From PALSA-693 sp963834725 (GTDB lineage Bacteria > Actinomycetota > Acidimicrobiia > Acidimicrobiales > Palsa-688), in NCBI GenBank assembly GCA_963834725.1, contig CAWICN010000001.1, forward strand, positions 5,146,001 to 5,210,000: a stretch of DNA of 64,000 nucleotides, in the 5' to 3' direction. The notes below the pieces were generated by a model. It was not told the DNA's origin and made no database searches. It worked only from the letters and a program-made list of their open reading frames with translations. The number at the start of each line of letters is the position of its first letter. The first letter of the stretch is position 1. The translations under genes were made by a program, and so were the position numbers. Below are positions 43,868 through 52,624 of the stretch, one piece after another.

Positions 43868-45463
43868 GTGAGTATCACCGAGCGAATCGGCGGCTTTCTG
43901 CTGACCCGGACCTCTCGGCGGAGTTTTCTGGCCAAGAGCGCCATGACCGCCACCGCCCTGTCGGTCGCACCGGTCGACTTCCTGCTGCGGCCCGGGACGG
44001 CCTACGCCCAGATCTGCCAATGCGTTCCCGGCATGAGCTGCGACTGCTCGGCCACCTGCTGCAACGGCTACACCGAGTTCTGCTGCACCATCAACAACGG
44101 GGTCAATGCCTGCCCCGCCGGCACATTTGCGGGTGGCTGGTGGAAGGCCGACGGGTCGATCTACTGCGCCGGGCCTCGGTACTACATCGACTGCATGGGC
44201 GAGTGCCACGGCTGCGGCTGTGGGGGCGGCAACTTCTGTCCGTCCTGTGACGGGCTGAACTGCGAGTGTGCCGTGGGCAATTGCAGCAACTACCACATCG
44301 GTTGTGCGGAGTTCCGCTACGGGCAATGCAGCCAGCAGATCTCCTGCAGTGGCCGAATCTCCTGCCGGATGGTGTCGTGCACCCCGCCGTGGCTGATCGA
44401 TCCATCCTGCAGTAGCGTCGCTGCGACCGACGACAACACGGCCGATCAGGATGTGCCTTGCCTGCAACCGAGGACCACCAGCCCGGCCTCCACCCCGACC
44501 GCGATCGTCAACTCGGCGTCGTGGATGAACGTGTTCTACCTAACCCCCGAGGGTCAGATCGGCAACGACTACTGGGGGCCCTCCCGCGGCTGGGTGAGCC
44601 AGATCCTGCCTGGCGCCGCCAGGGCCGGCAGCGCCCCGACCGCGATCGCCAACTCGGCGTCGTGGATGAACGTGTTCTACCTAACCCCCGAGGGTCAGAT
44701 CGGCAACGACTACTGGGGGCCGTCCCGCGGCTGGGTGAGCCAGACTCTGCCTGGCATCGCCAACGCTGCCTCCGCCCCGACCGCGATCGCCAACTCGCCG
44801 TCGTGGATGAACGTGTTTTACACCACCACCGACGGTCACATCGGCAACGCCTACTGGACTGCCTCCCGTGGCTGGGTGAGCCAGATCCTGCCTGGCGTCG
44901 CCAGGGCCGGCAGCGCCCCGACCGCGATTGCCAACTCGGCGTCGTGGATGAACGTGTTCTACCTAACCCCCGAGGGTCAGATCGGCAACGACTACTGGGG
45001 GCCCTCCCGTGGCTGGGTGAGCCAGATTCTGCCTGGCATCGCCAACGCTGCCTCCGCCCCGATTGCGATCGCCAACTCGCCGTCGTGGATGAACGTGTTT
45101 TACACCACCACCGACGGTCACATCGGCAACGCCTACTGGACTGCCTCCCGTGGCTGGGTGAGCCAGATCCTGCCTGGCGTCGCCAGGGCCGGCAGCGCCC
45201 CGACCGCGATTGCCAACTCGGCGTCGTGGATGAACGTGTTCTACCTAACCCCCGAGGGTCAGATCGGCAACGACTACTGGGGGCCCTCCCGTGGCTGGGT
45301 GAGCCAGATTCTGCCTGGCATCGCCAACGCTGCCTCCGCCCCGATTGCGATCGCCAACTCGCCGTCGTGGATGAACGTGTTTTACACCACCACCGACGGT
45401 CACGTCGGCAACGCCTACTGGACCCCCACCCGTGGCTGGGTGAGCCAGACCCTCCCCGGATAG
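43868..45463 (+). CDS. Tat-exported Cys-rich protein with seven 47-aa propeller-like repeats
   Basis: A 531-aa protein from a GTG start. The Tat signal is TRTSRRSFLAKSAM with ALSVAPVDFLLRPGTAYA. Residues about 45-185 form a dense Cys domain (CCNGYTEFCCTINNG, CPAGTFAGGWWKADGS, CMGECHGCGCGGGNFC, GRISCRMVSCTPPW), resembling the methylamine-dehydrogenase-light-chain-like actinobacterial family. No quinone cofactor is proposed. Seven 47-aa repeats follow, TAIANSASWMNVFYLTPEG-QIGNDYWGPSRGWVSQ, in two alternating variants (YLTPEG / YTTTDG, order AABABAB). Seven blades fit a PLL/fucolectin-type beta-propeller. The protein is secreted and probably binds sugars. Confidence 0.8.
   Translation: MSITERIGGFLLTRTSRRSFLAKSAMTATALSVAPVDFLLRPGTAYAQICQCVPGMSCDCSATCCNGYTEFCCTINNGVNACPAGTFAGGWWKADGSIYCAGPRYYIDCMGECHGCGCGGGNFCPSCDGLNCECAVGNCSNYHIGCAEFRYGQCSQQISCSGRISCRMVSCTPPWLIDPSCSSVAATDDNTADQDVPCLQPRTTSPASTPTAIVNSASWMNVFYLTPEGQIGNDYWGPSRGWVSQILPGAARAGSAPTAIANSASWMNVFYLTPEGQIGNDYWGPSRGWVSQTLPGIANAASAPTAIANSPSWMNVFYTTTDGHIGNAYWTASRGWVSQILPGVARAGSAPTAIANSASWMNVFYLTPEGQIGNDYWGPSRGWVSQILPGIANAASAPIAIANSPSWMNVFYTTTDGHIGNAYWTASRGWVSQILPGVARAGSAPTAIANSASWMNVFYLTPEGQIGNDYWGPSRGWVSQILPGIANAASAPIAIANSPSWMNVFYTTTDGHVGNAYWTPTRGWVSQTLPG
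44492..45463 (+). repeat. 141-bp tandem repeat, seven copies, inside the Tat protein gene
   Basis: The anchor GTGGATGAACGTG recurs at 44521, 44662, 44803, 44944, 45085, 45226 and 45367, exactly 141 bp apart. Adjacent pairs repeat at 282 bp with almost no differences, indicating recent amplification or active homogenisation. Confidence 0.93.
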
Positions 45464-45521
45464 TTGGAGAGTGGTGTCTTGCCCGCGAACTCCCCGGTTT
45501 GACTTCTGGCTCGGAGTCCGG

Positions 45522-47111
45522 TCAGCCCCCGATCACCGTCCGTCCCCTCCGGAGTGTGTCGGCTAGCTCGAGATTCATCTTCTCTTGTCGGAAAAGTCGG
45601 GCGTCCATAGTGGAGATGTTCGGGCTGATCTCGATCGGAAAGTCGCACAGGTTGACCACTTGGCTCTGGATGTCGATTCCGGGAGCCACCTCGTCGAGGA
45701 CGAGACCGTGGGGGCCAAGGCTAAAGACGGCTCTCTCAGTGATGTACTTCACCTCAGAGCCGCGTTCCCTCGCCTTCGTCCCGCTGAAGCAGACCATCTC
45801 GCAGTCCCGGACGAACTTCCGGGTCCGACCTTCTCGGGCAATGACCAGCGTCCCGTCGTGGACGGCGACCTCGAGGCCGTCAGAGGTCATGGTCCCGAGG
45901 AAGCTCACCTTTCGAGCCGATGAGGCGATGTCGGTGAACCCTCCCGTGCCGGGCAGCTGGTCACCGAGACGTCCGACGTTGACGTTGCCGGCGGCGTCCA
46001 CCTGGGGCAGAGCCAGGAAGGCCTGGTCGAGTCCGCCACCGTGGTAGAAATCCAGTAACCAGGCGGGCGAGCTGATCGACGTGGGGTTCCACGAGCACGC
46101 CCCGAACGGCCGGCCCCCCAGCACGCCGTGCTCCACGCTCCACAGTATTCCCTCGCCGACCCCCTCCTCTTCGGCGATAGAGGTCAACCCGAAGGGCACC
46201 CCGGCGCCGATGTTGACGACGTGACCGGACTTCACCTCCATGAGCGCCCGGCGAGCGATGATCTTCCTGGGGCCGAAGGGCACTTCCTCGAACGCGGGCA
46301 AGGGGGCTCGACGGGCCCCGGTGGTGGCCGGAAGGTCGCCCTGGAGGGGACCGTATTCGAACTGCCGCGAGGCCTCGCACACCACCACCACGTCGACGAG
46401 GACGCCCGGGACCTCCGCCATCAGCGGATGCATGGTGCCGACCTCGACCAGGTGCTTGACCTGGGCGATGACGATGCCGCTGGAGTTGTGGGCGGCGGTG
46501 GCCTGCAGGAGGATGCCCTCCGTCCGGCCCTCCTCATCGCAAAACACATTCCCTTCGGTGTCAGCGGTGGACGCCCGGATGAGGGCCACGTCGATCGGGA
46601 TCGACGGGTAAAACAGGTGCTCGCGCCCATCTACCTCGAGCAGCTTGATCAGCTCCTCGGCCGTACGGGAATTGAGGCGTCCTCCGGTATGCCGAGGATC
46701 GGCAAAGGTGTCCAGGCCTATCTCGGTGAGAAATCCGGACCGCCCCGCCCCCACCGCTCGCAGCATCTGAAAGATGGCGTTGCCTGGCCAACAGTAGGCT
46801 TCCACGCCTCCGGACAGGACCAGCTGGTTGATCTGGGACGTCTTGCTGGTCGCCGGCAGGATGTAACAGCTTCCGATCGTTCTCTTGAGGAACCCCTCGT
46901 GCGCCCAGCGGTTGAGGCCGGTGCCGTCCTCCGAGCCGTACAACCACGGATGGATCTCCGTGAGCTGATTGGGCTCACCGGTGGCGAGGAACCGAAGCTC
47001 GAGAGCCTTGAGCACCTCCTCGGGCACCATATTGCTGACGACACCACTGACGGTGATCGTGTCACCTGATTGGACCAGCGCGGCCGCCTCATCGGGGTTG
47101 AGAAGTTCCAC
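45522..47111 (-). CDS. pct: propionate-type CoA-transferase
   Basis: A 529-aa fused alpha-beta CoA-transferase (COG4670). The alpha half has GDTITVSGVVSNMVPEEVLKALE and PLIYG-like HPWLYGSEDG. The beta half has the active-site Glu segment LWSVEHGVLGGRPFG and SSPAWLLDFYHGGGLDQAFLALPQVDAAGNVNVGRLG, ending with DIQSQVVNLCDFPIEIS. It transfers CoA between short-chain acids. GTG at 47111, preceded by AAGGAG, is chosen over a longer frame with a non-conserved Arg-rich leader. Convergent with the Tat protein gene. Confidence 0.85.
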   Translation of the reverse strand: MELLNPDEAAALVQSGDTITVSGVVSNMVPEEVLKALELRFLATGEPNQLTEIHPWLYGSEDGTGLNRWAHEGFLKRTIGSCYILPATSKTSQINQLVLSGGVEAYCWPGNAIFQMLRAVGAGRSGFLTEIGLDTFADPRHTGGRLNSRTAEELIKLLEVDGREHLFYPSIPIDVALIRASTADTEGNVFCDEEGRTEGILLQATAAHNSSGIVIAQVKHLVEVGTMHPLMAEVPGVLVDVVVVCEASRQFEYGPLQGDLPATTGARRAPLPAFEEVPFGPRKIIARRALMEVKSGHVVNIGAGVPFGLTSIAEEEGVGEGILWSVEHGVLGGRPFGACSWNPTSISSPAWLLDFYHGGGLDQAFLALPQVDAAGNVNVGRLGDQLPGTGGFTDIASSARKVSFLGTMTSDGLEVAVHDGTLVIAREGRTRKFVRDCEMVCFSGTKARERGSEVKYITERAVFSLGPHGLVLDEVAPGIDIQSQVVNLCDFPIEISPNISTMDARLFRQEKMNLELADTLRRGRTVIGG

Positions 47112-47450
47112 TGTGCTCCTTTGCGAGGCGCGCCGTCTGCATAGTCGATCCGTGTCCCGCGCCCGGCCGAGCTGGGATCCGCGACGAGTAGGCAAGGCGG
47201 CCGCCACCAATGAGACGCCCTCCTCCGAGCCCCCAACCACGTGCCCAACCCAACGCGAGCACCTCCTTCCCCCTCTGGCCTACCTTCCCCTCGAGCCGAT
47301 GGAGCATAAGAATGGCCCGATCTCTACGTCAAGGACAGGGCTGGATGGTTGGCTGCGCAGACCGCAGCGGCACCAGGCTTTGCCTTGACGCCGAGCCGGG
47401 CGGAATGTCATGATTTGTTGAGAATCCGACGGATCGAACGTGACTAAACG

Positions 47451-47523
47451 TGACTATCTGGATGGTCTGTGATTATCTGGGTGGTCTGTGATTATCTGGT
47501 TGGTCTGTGTTGTCTGGGTGGTC
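47451..47523 (+). repeat. 19-bp direct repeats upstream of amidohydrolase
   Basis: Three full units of TGAYTATCTGGNTGGTCTG start at 47451, 47470 and 47489, followed by a shorter fourth (TGTTGTCTGGGTGGTC). The array ends about 55 bp before the ATG at 47579, a typical place for repeated activator or repressor sites. The rest of the 47112-47450 gap shows no gene. Confidence 0.85.
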
Positions 47524-47578
47524 ATCGTGCCGCCCGGGTCATTGGTCCGATCATTGGTGGAGAGGGACGGTCAACGGT

Positions 47579-48769
47579 ATGACTGACAAGATGTGGGTGA
47601 ATTCGGGGGATGCGCATGTGCTCGAGCCACCGGACCTGTGGGAGCGACGCATGCCGGCCGACATGGCCGCCCGGATGCCTCGCAGCGAGAAGATCGACGA
47701 GCGCACCGAGCGGGTGCACATCGACGGCCGTTCCTTCGAGCGGAAGATCGGACTCAACCCGGTGCTGTCCGAGGAGGACCTGGAGGCCGCCGGGGGCATG
47801 CTGGAGGGATCCCCGTTTCGGAAGCCGGGTGTGCGGTTCTCGGACGCGACCGGTTTTGGCCGGCCGCCGGGGGCGTTTGATATCAAGTTGCGGCTCAAGG
47901 ATCTGGACGAGGAGGGGATCTGGGGGGAGATCGTCTATCCCTCCATCGGGTTGTGGAACGGGCTGATCAAGGACCCGGTCCTGTATCGCGACGGGGTGCG
48001 GGTCGTCAACGATTTCCTGAAGGAGACCTACCTGGACGTCACTCCCCGCTCCATCCCGGCCGCGGAGATCTCGGTCCGGTCGGTGGAGGACGCGGTGGCC
48101 GAAGCGACCCGGGTGGCCGAGCTGGGCTTCAAAGCCATCAACCTGCCCACCACCCTCGACGAAGACGGCATGCAGAACTGGAACTACGACGTCTGGGAGC
48201 CGTTGTGGGCCACCGCCGAAGAGGCCGGGCTGGTGCTGGCCGTGCACATCGGCTCCGAAGTCAAAGATCCCGCCGGCAGCGGGAACCGGATCTTTCACGG
48301 GCCGGGCGGGGCCGTGCTCAACTACGTGGAGACCACCTTCGGCGCCCAGCGGGCGGCCACCATGCTGGTCACCTCCGGAGCCCTGGACCGCCACCCCGAC
48401 CTGAAGGTGCTGATCTCCGAGTCAGGGGCCACCTGGGTGCCCTTCATTGCCGACCGTATGGACGAGGGCTACCGCCAGCACGGCGTGTTCGTGCGGCCCA
48501 AGCTGTCCCGCCCGCCCAGCGAGATCATCTACGAGCAGGTCTACGCCTCCTTCCAGCACGACAAGTCAGCCGTCCGGGCCTATACGGCCATGGGCTACCA
48601 CAACGTCATGTGGGGCAGCGACTACCCCCACCTGGAAGGCACCTTCGGGCACACCCAGAAGATCCTGCACGAACTGTTCGACGACGTGGACGAGGCCGCC
48701 CGCTACCGCATGACCCAGGGCGCCTTCCTGGAGCTCTTCCCCAGCGTCGGCCAACCGCCCGCCGCGTAA
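47579..48769 (+). CDS. amidohydrolase 2 family metal-dependent hydrolase
   Basis: A 396-aa TIM-barrel hydrolase of the ACMSD type. Evidence: N-terminal MWVNSGDAHVLEPPDLW (the usual D-x-H appears as D-A-H), GIWGEIVYPSIGLW, INLPTTLDEDG, LAVHIGSE (metal His), HPDLKVLISESGATWVPF, and the catalytic-end MGYHNVMWGSDYPHLEGT. This group includes decarboxylases and lactonases; substrate unknown. ATG at 47579 after AGAGGGA. Confidence 0.88.
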   Translation: MTDKMWVNSGDAHVLEPPDLWERRMPADMAARMPRSEKIDERTERVHIDGRSFERKIGLNPVLSEEDLEAAGGMLEGSPFRKPGVRFSDATGFGRPPGAFDIKLRLKDLDEEGIWGEIVYPSIGLWNGLIKDPVLYRDGVRVVNDFLKETYLDVTPRSIPAAEISVRSVEDAVAEATRVAELGFKAINLPTTLDEDGMQNWNYDVWEPLWATAEEAGLVLAVHIGSEVKDPAGSGNRIFHGPGGAVLNYVETTFGAQRAATMLVTSGALDRHPDLKVLISESGATWVPFIADRMDEGYRQHGVFVRPKLSRPPSEIIYEQVYASFQHDKSAVRAYTAMGYHNVMWGSDYPHLEGTFGHTQKILHELFDDVDEAARYRMTQGAFLELFPSVGQPPAA

Positions 48770-48986
48770 ACCAGCGGCTCTCCGTTTGTGGCTGTCGGGC
48801 GGGATCTTTGTGGCTGTGGAGCGGGATCCTCACTGGACCTCCGGCCACTCCAGGTGCTGCCGGACCGCTCGTAGTCGGCGTGCACCTGGCGCGCCGGGCC
48901 ACCGGTGGTACTGTTTCGGTCTCGTCAGGCCGGCCGCGAGCTCGCGGTGGCCGGCCCGGATGCTTTAGGCGAGCAGTCGTCACGGT

Positions 48987-49778
48987 ATGGCAGAGGCAAC
49001 CTACGAGGTCATAGCGGTCCGTTACGCCACCCGGCTCACCTCCAGGCGCGAGTGCTTTTTGAACTACCACGTCTACAACGAGCCAGACGGGGACCTGGTC
49101 ATGGATTACTACGTCTGGGTCATACGAAATGGCGATCGGACCATCGTGGTCGACACCGGGTTCAGCGAAGACGTGGGGCGACGACGGTCCCGCACGATGT
49201 TGCGGGACCCGATGATCGGTTTGCGTCACCTCGGAATCGAAGTCGCTACGCTCCCACAACTGATCTTGACGCACGCGCACTATGACCATGCCGGGAACGT
49301 CTGCCAGTTCGGAGCGAGTGAGGTCGTCATGGCGAGGCGAGAGTTCGCGTTCTGGACCGGGCCGTTCCGGCGGCGGGCGCAGTTTGCTCATTCGACGGAG
49401 GTTGCCGACATCGAACACCTCGAGGCCCTCAGCGCCCAATCGAGGCTGTGCCTTGTGGCGGGAAGCCACCGGCTTGCTCCGGGCATCGAGATCGTCGAGT
49501 TGAGCGGCCATACACCAGGCCAGCTCGTGGTCAGGGTGACGACCGATGCCGGCTCCGTGGTGCTCGCCTCGGATGCCATGCACTATTACGAGGAGATCGA
49601 ACGCGATCGGCCGTTCGCGATCGTGGCCGATCTCGAGGGAATGTATCGCTCTTTCGACGCCCTGCGTGAGATGCAGTCCCAGCCGGGTTGCGTTCTGGTG
49701 GCCGGTCATGACCCGGCCGTCATGACGCGATTCCCGGCTGTCACAGGGCACGAGGGCTTTGCCGTTCGCGTGGTCTGA
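48987..49778 (+). CDS. MBL-fold hydrolase, N-acyl-homoserine lactonase-like
   Basis: A 263-aa metallo-beta-lactamase-fold enzyme. Dinuclear zinc site TLPQLILTHAHYDHAGNVCQFG, then ELSGHTPGQLVV (third His) and ASDAMHYYEEIERDRP (bridging Asp), with a late AGHDPAVMTRF His. The HxHxDH-H-D-H order and length fit AHL lactonases, but other ring esters are possible. The next gene starts about 50 bp downstream on the same strand. Confidence 0.87.
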   Translation: MAEATYEVIAVRYATRLTSRRECFLNYHVYNEPDGDLVMDYYVWVIRNGDRTIVVDTGFSEDVGRRRSRTMLRDPMIGLRHLGIEVATLPQLILTHAHYDHAGNVCQFGASEVVMARREFAFWTGPFRRRAQFAHSTEVADIEHLEALSAQSRLCLVAGSHRLAPGIEIVELSGHTPGQLVVRVTTDAGSVVLASDAMHYYEEIERDRPFAIVADLEGMYRSFDALREMQSQPGCVLVAGHDPAVMTRFPAVTGHEGFAVRVV

Positions 49779-49827
49779 CCCAACTCGATCGCGCTTGGCC
49801 GCCGATCACCTCTGTCAGGAGGACCCG

Positions 49828-50859
49828 ATGTCCGAGGGAGTATTGAGGACGACCGTGGTCGGGAGCTACCCCCAGCCTGACTGGCTGGCAGATAGGGATC
49901 TTCTGAGGGCCAACATGGTGCCGCGCATTCGGCTGCGAACCATGTGGCGGATAGAGGATCCGTATCTCGAGCAGGCTCAGGACGACGCCACGCTCCTGGC
50001 CATCCACGATATGGAACGAGCCGGTATTGACATCATCACTGACGGTGAGATCCGGAGGGAAAGTTATTCGAATCGTTTCGCCACGGCACTCCATGGGATC
50101 GATCCAGAGCCGACCTTGACACGGGACCAGGCCGGGGTCGAGCGTCTGCTGCCGCGAATCGTGGGGAAGATCCGCCGAAGCCGGCCCATTGAGGTACGGG
50201 ATATGGAGTTTCTGCGGGCCAACACCCAGCGACAGGCGAAGATCACTTTGCCGGGACCGTTCACGATGTCGAGACAGGCACAGAACGAGTTCTACACAGA
50301 TATGGATGAGGCCGTCATGGATTACGCAGTCGCCGTCAACGAGGAGGCTCACGACCTCCAGCGGGCTGGCGCCGACGTCATTCAGCTCGACGAGCCCTGG
50401 GTCCGGAACGATCCGGAGGCGGCAAAACGGATTGCAGTTCCCGCCATCAATCGGGCGTTACAAGGCATCACGGTCCCGACGGTTGTCCACCTTTGCTTTG
50501 GGTACGCAGCAGTGGTGAGCACTGAGAAACCGTCGGGCTATTCGTTCCTCCCCGAGCTCGCGGACAGCGTCGCCGACCAGATCTCCATCGAGGCGGCCCA
50601 GCCCCGGATCGATCTGGGGGTGCTCAAAGACCTGGCGTCCAAGAAGATCATGCTTGGCGTGATCGATCTCGCCGACCCCGGCATTGAGAGCGACGAGGAC
50701 GTGGCCCGGCGCATCGAGGCAGCATTAAAGACGGTTAGCCCCGATCGCTTGATTCCCGCTCCCGACTGTGGGATGAAGTATCTTCCACGGGCTACCGCCT
50801 TCGGTAAGCTCGTCGCTCTGGCCAATGGTGCCGCAATAGTGAGACGACGCCTGGGATAG
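49828..50859 (+). CDS. MetE C-terminal-like (cobalamin-independent methionine synthase family) protein
   Basis: A 343-aa TIM-barrel protein like the catalytic half of MetE: TTVVGSYPQPDWL, GIDIITDGEIRRESYSN, KITLPGPFTMS and ADVIQLDEPWV. Zinc ligands are VHLCFGY (His and Cys), a Glu, and PAPDCGMKYLPR (Cys). The N-terminal folate half is missing, as in stand-alone family members, which may use other methyl donors. ATG at 49828 follows AGGAGG. Probably co-transcribed with the lactonase-like gene. Confidence 0.87.
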   Translation: MSEGVLRTTVVGSYPQPDWLADRDLLRANMVPRIRLRTMWRIEDPYLEQAQDDATLLAIHDMERAGIDIITDGEIRRESYSNRFATALHGIDPEPTLTRDQAGVERLLPRIVGKIRRSRPIEVRDMEFLRANTQRQAKITLPGPFTMSRQAQNEFYTDMDEAVMDYAVAVNEEAHDLQRAGADVIQLDEPWVRNDPEAAKRIAVPAINRALQGITVPTVVHLCFGYAAVVSTEKPSGYSFLPELADSVADQISIEAAQPRIDLGVLKDLASKKIMLGVIDLADPGIESDEDVARRIEAALKTVSPDRLIPAPDCGMKYLPRATAFGKLVALANGAAIVRRRLG

Positions 50860-50897
50860 CTGCTCATCATCGATGAACTCGAGATAGGAGCATTACG

Positions 50898-51476
50898 ATG
50901 ACAATCGGAAGGTTTGCGCTTCGGACGGTTGTGGGGGGCATCATGATGGGACACGGTCTGCAAAAGCTTGTCGGCTGGTTCGACGGGCCGGGTCTCAGCG
51001 GGACGGAGCAGGCGATGGCCGCGATGGACTTGCACCCGGCGCCCTATCAGGCCAGAGCGGCGGCCGTGAGCGAGACCGTGGGGGGAGGCCTGACCGCACT
51101 GGGCTTCCTCAACCCGATCGGGCCGGCGATGATCATTGGCACCATGATCGTGGCGATCCGCAAGGTTCATGGAAAGAACGGATTATGGTTGACCAACGGC
51201 GGCTATGAGTACAACTTGCTACTCATCGTTGCCGCGGCTGCGTTGGCCGCCGAAGGCGTTGGGTCGGCGTCGTTCGATGCCCTGCGCGGCGCCGATCGTC
51301 ATGGAGCCCGGTGGGCGCTGGCCGCTCTGGCCGCCGGCGCCGCCGCCGCGGCTGCCACCATCTCAAGCTCCGAGCGGCTTCGGCCACCGGCAGAGGCGGC
51401 GGTACCACCCGACGCCGGCGTGGCCACCGACGGCGGCGCCCCGGCGGGGTCGTTATCCCCTTCGGAGGTGTCCTGA
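50898..51476 (+). CDS. DoxX family membrane protein
   Basis: A 192-aa protein with four hydrophobic helices. DoxX signatures are RTVVGGIMMGHGLQKLVGWFDGPGLSGTEQAMAAM, SETVGGGLTALGFLNPIGPAMIIGTMIVAI and GYEYNLLLIVAAAALAA. A Pro/Ala-rich cytoplasmic tail of about 50 residues is extra. DoxX proteins are tied to redox or membrane stress; role here unknown. Confidence 0.87.
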   Translation: MTIGRFALRTVVGGIMMGHGLQKLVGWFDGPGLSGTEQAMAAMDLHPAPYQARAAAVSETVGGGLTALGFLNPIGPAMIIGTMIVAIRKVHGKNGLWLTNGGYEYNLLLIVAAAALAAEGVGSASFDALRGADRHGARWALAALAAGAAAAAATISSSERLRPPAEAAVPPDAGVATDGGAPAGSLSPSEVS

Positions 51477-51558
51477 CAACCACGAGGCGATCGGCCCCGT
51501 GCGGCAGGGCTTAAGGACCAACCCGATCGGGTCCGGCTCCTCATGAGGGGGAGCGAAA

Positions 51559-52527
51559 CTAGCTCGAGGACCGGGTCCCGGAGGCGGAGGAGTCGCCGGA
51601 GCGACCCTCTGTCAACTCCGCCTGGAGATCTTCCGGCGCTACCTCGATATGAACGTGGGCTCGTTCCTCCTGCAGGAGCATCGCGACCCGGGAGTCCCGC
51701 TCGCCCCAGCCTCGTCCCAGCGCCTCGGTCATATCGGCCAGGGTCAGCTCGGATAACCGCATCGGAACGCCCATTTCGCGGCCGAGGGCGGTGGCCAGGC
51801 TCACGTCCTTGTGGGCGAGAGCCAGAGCGAAGGCGGGCCGATCAAAGAGGTGTGGGAGAAATTGGTCGGCCAGCCCATCGAAGGTCCGCCGTCGACCGGT
51901 GGCTCCGTTGCGCAAGGCCCGCCACAGTGCCAGGGGCTCGACCCCGGCTCTCATTCCGACCGAGAACACCTCGGCCATCGCGGCATTGAGGACGTAGCCG
52001 ACGCAGTTGTGCATGAGTTTGGCCACGGTCCCGGCGCCGAGTGGTCCGATATAGAGCACCTGGTCGCTGAAGGCGGCGAGCACGCTCCGGTAGGCGTCGA
52101 CCGTGCTCTCGTCGCCTCCCGCGTAAACGGTCAGCTTGCGGTCGCGAGCTCCCGTCGGTCCACCACTCACAGGGGCGTCGCACACAATCGCGCCCTTGGC
52201 AAGAAACCGTTGGTGTATCTCGCGCATGGTGGCCATCGAATTCGTGGAAAGGTCGAAGTAGACCTTCCCTGTGGTCGCAGAGGCGATCAAGCCCTGCGTC
52301 TCGAGGGCGACGGCATGGACGTCCTCGGGTTTCGGAAGCGAAGTAAATGTCACCTCGGTCGCGGCCATGACTTCGGCGGGGTTGCTGGCCCACGTGGCGC
52401 CGGCGGCCAGATGCGGCTCGGCGGCTTCAGGCCTCAGATCGTGGACGACCAGATCATGTCCGGCGGCCTGGAGGTGGGACGCCATGTGCTGGCCCATGGT
52501 ACCGAGACCGATGAATCCGACTTTCAT
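51559..52527 (-). CDS. NAD(P)-dependent beta-hydroxyacid dehydrogenase (3-HIBADH family)
   Basis: A 322-aa enzyme. Rossmann start KVGFIGLGTMGQHMASHLQAAGH, substrate motif CDAPVSGGPTGARDRKLTVYAGG, and catalytic Lys in LGAGTVAKLMHNCVGYVLN. The C-terminal helical domain is complete, followed by an acidic/Ser-rich tail. It oxidises or reduces a beta-hydroxyacid; candidates are 3-hydroxyisobutyrate and tartronate semialdehyde. Confidence 0.9.
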   Translation of the reverse strand: MKVGFIGLGTMGQHMASHLQAAGHDLVVHDLRPEAAEPHLAAGATWASNPAEVMAATEVTFTSLPKPEDVHAVALETQGLIASATTGKVYFDLSTNSMATMREIHQRFLAKGAIVCDAPVSGGPTGARDRKLTVYAGGDESTVDAYRSVLAAFSDQVLYIGPLGAGTVAKLMHNCVGYVLNAAMAEVFSVGMRAGVEPLALWRALRNGATGRRRTFDGLADQFLPHLFDRPAFALALAHKDVSLATALGREMGVPMRLSELTLADMTEALGRGWGERDSRVAMLLQEERAHVHIEVAPEDLQAELTEGRSGDSSASGTRSSS

Positions 52528-52624
52528 GCGTCCCCTTCCGACGGCATATTTTGGGGTCGAAAGTTATCATGCCGACCATGTGGTGGGGCCATATTCCGCC
52601 CATCGACGAAGGCGTCCTCGATGG

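Noticed and set aside
43868..44450. Methylamine dehydrogenase light chain with TTQ cofactor
   Set aside because: The Cys pattern and Tat signal are reminiscent, but no heavy chain or maturation (mau) genes are nearby and the TTQ Trp pair cannot be assigned.
44458..46047. 529-codon forward frame with repeated DRQLGVVDERVL units
   Set aside because: Out-of-frame shadow of the 141-bp repeats that runs antisense into the CoA-transferase gene.
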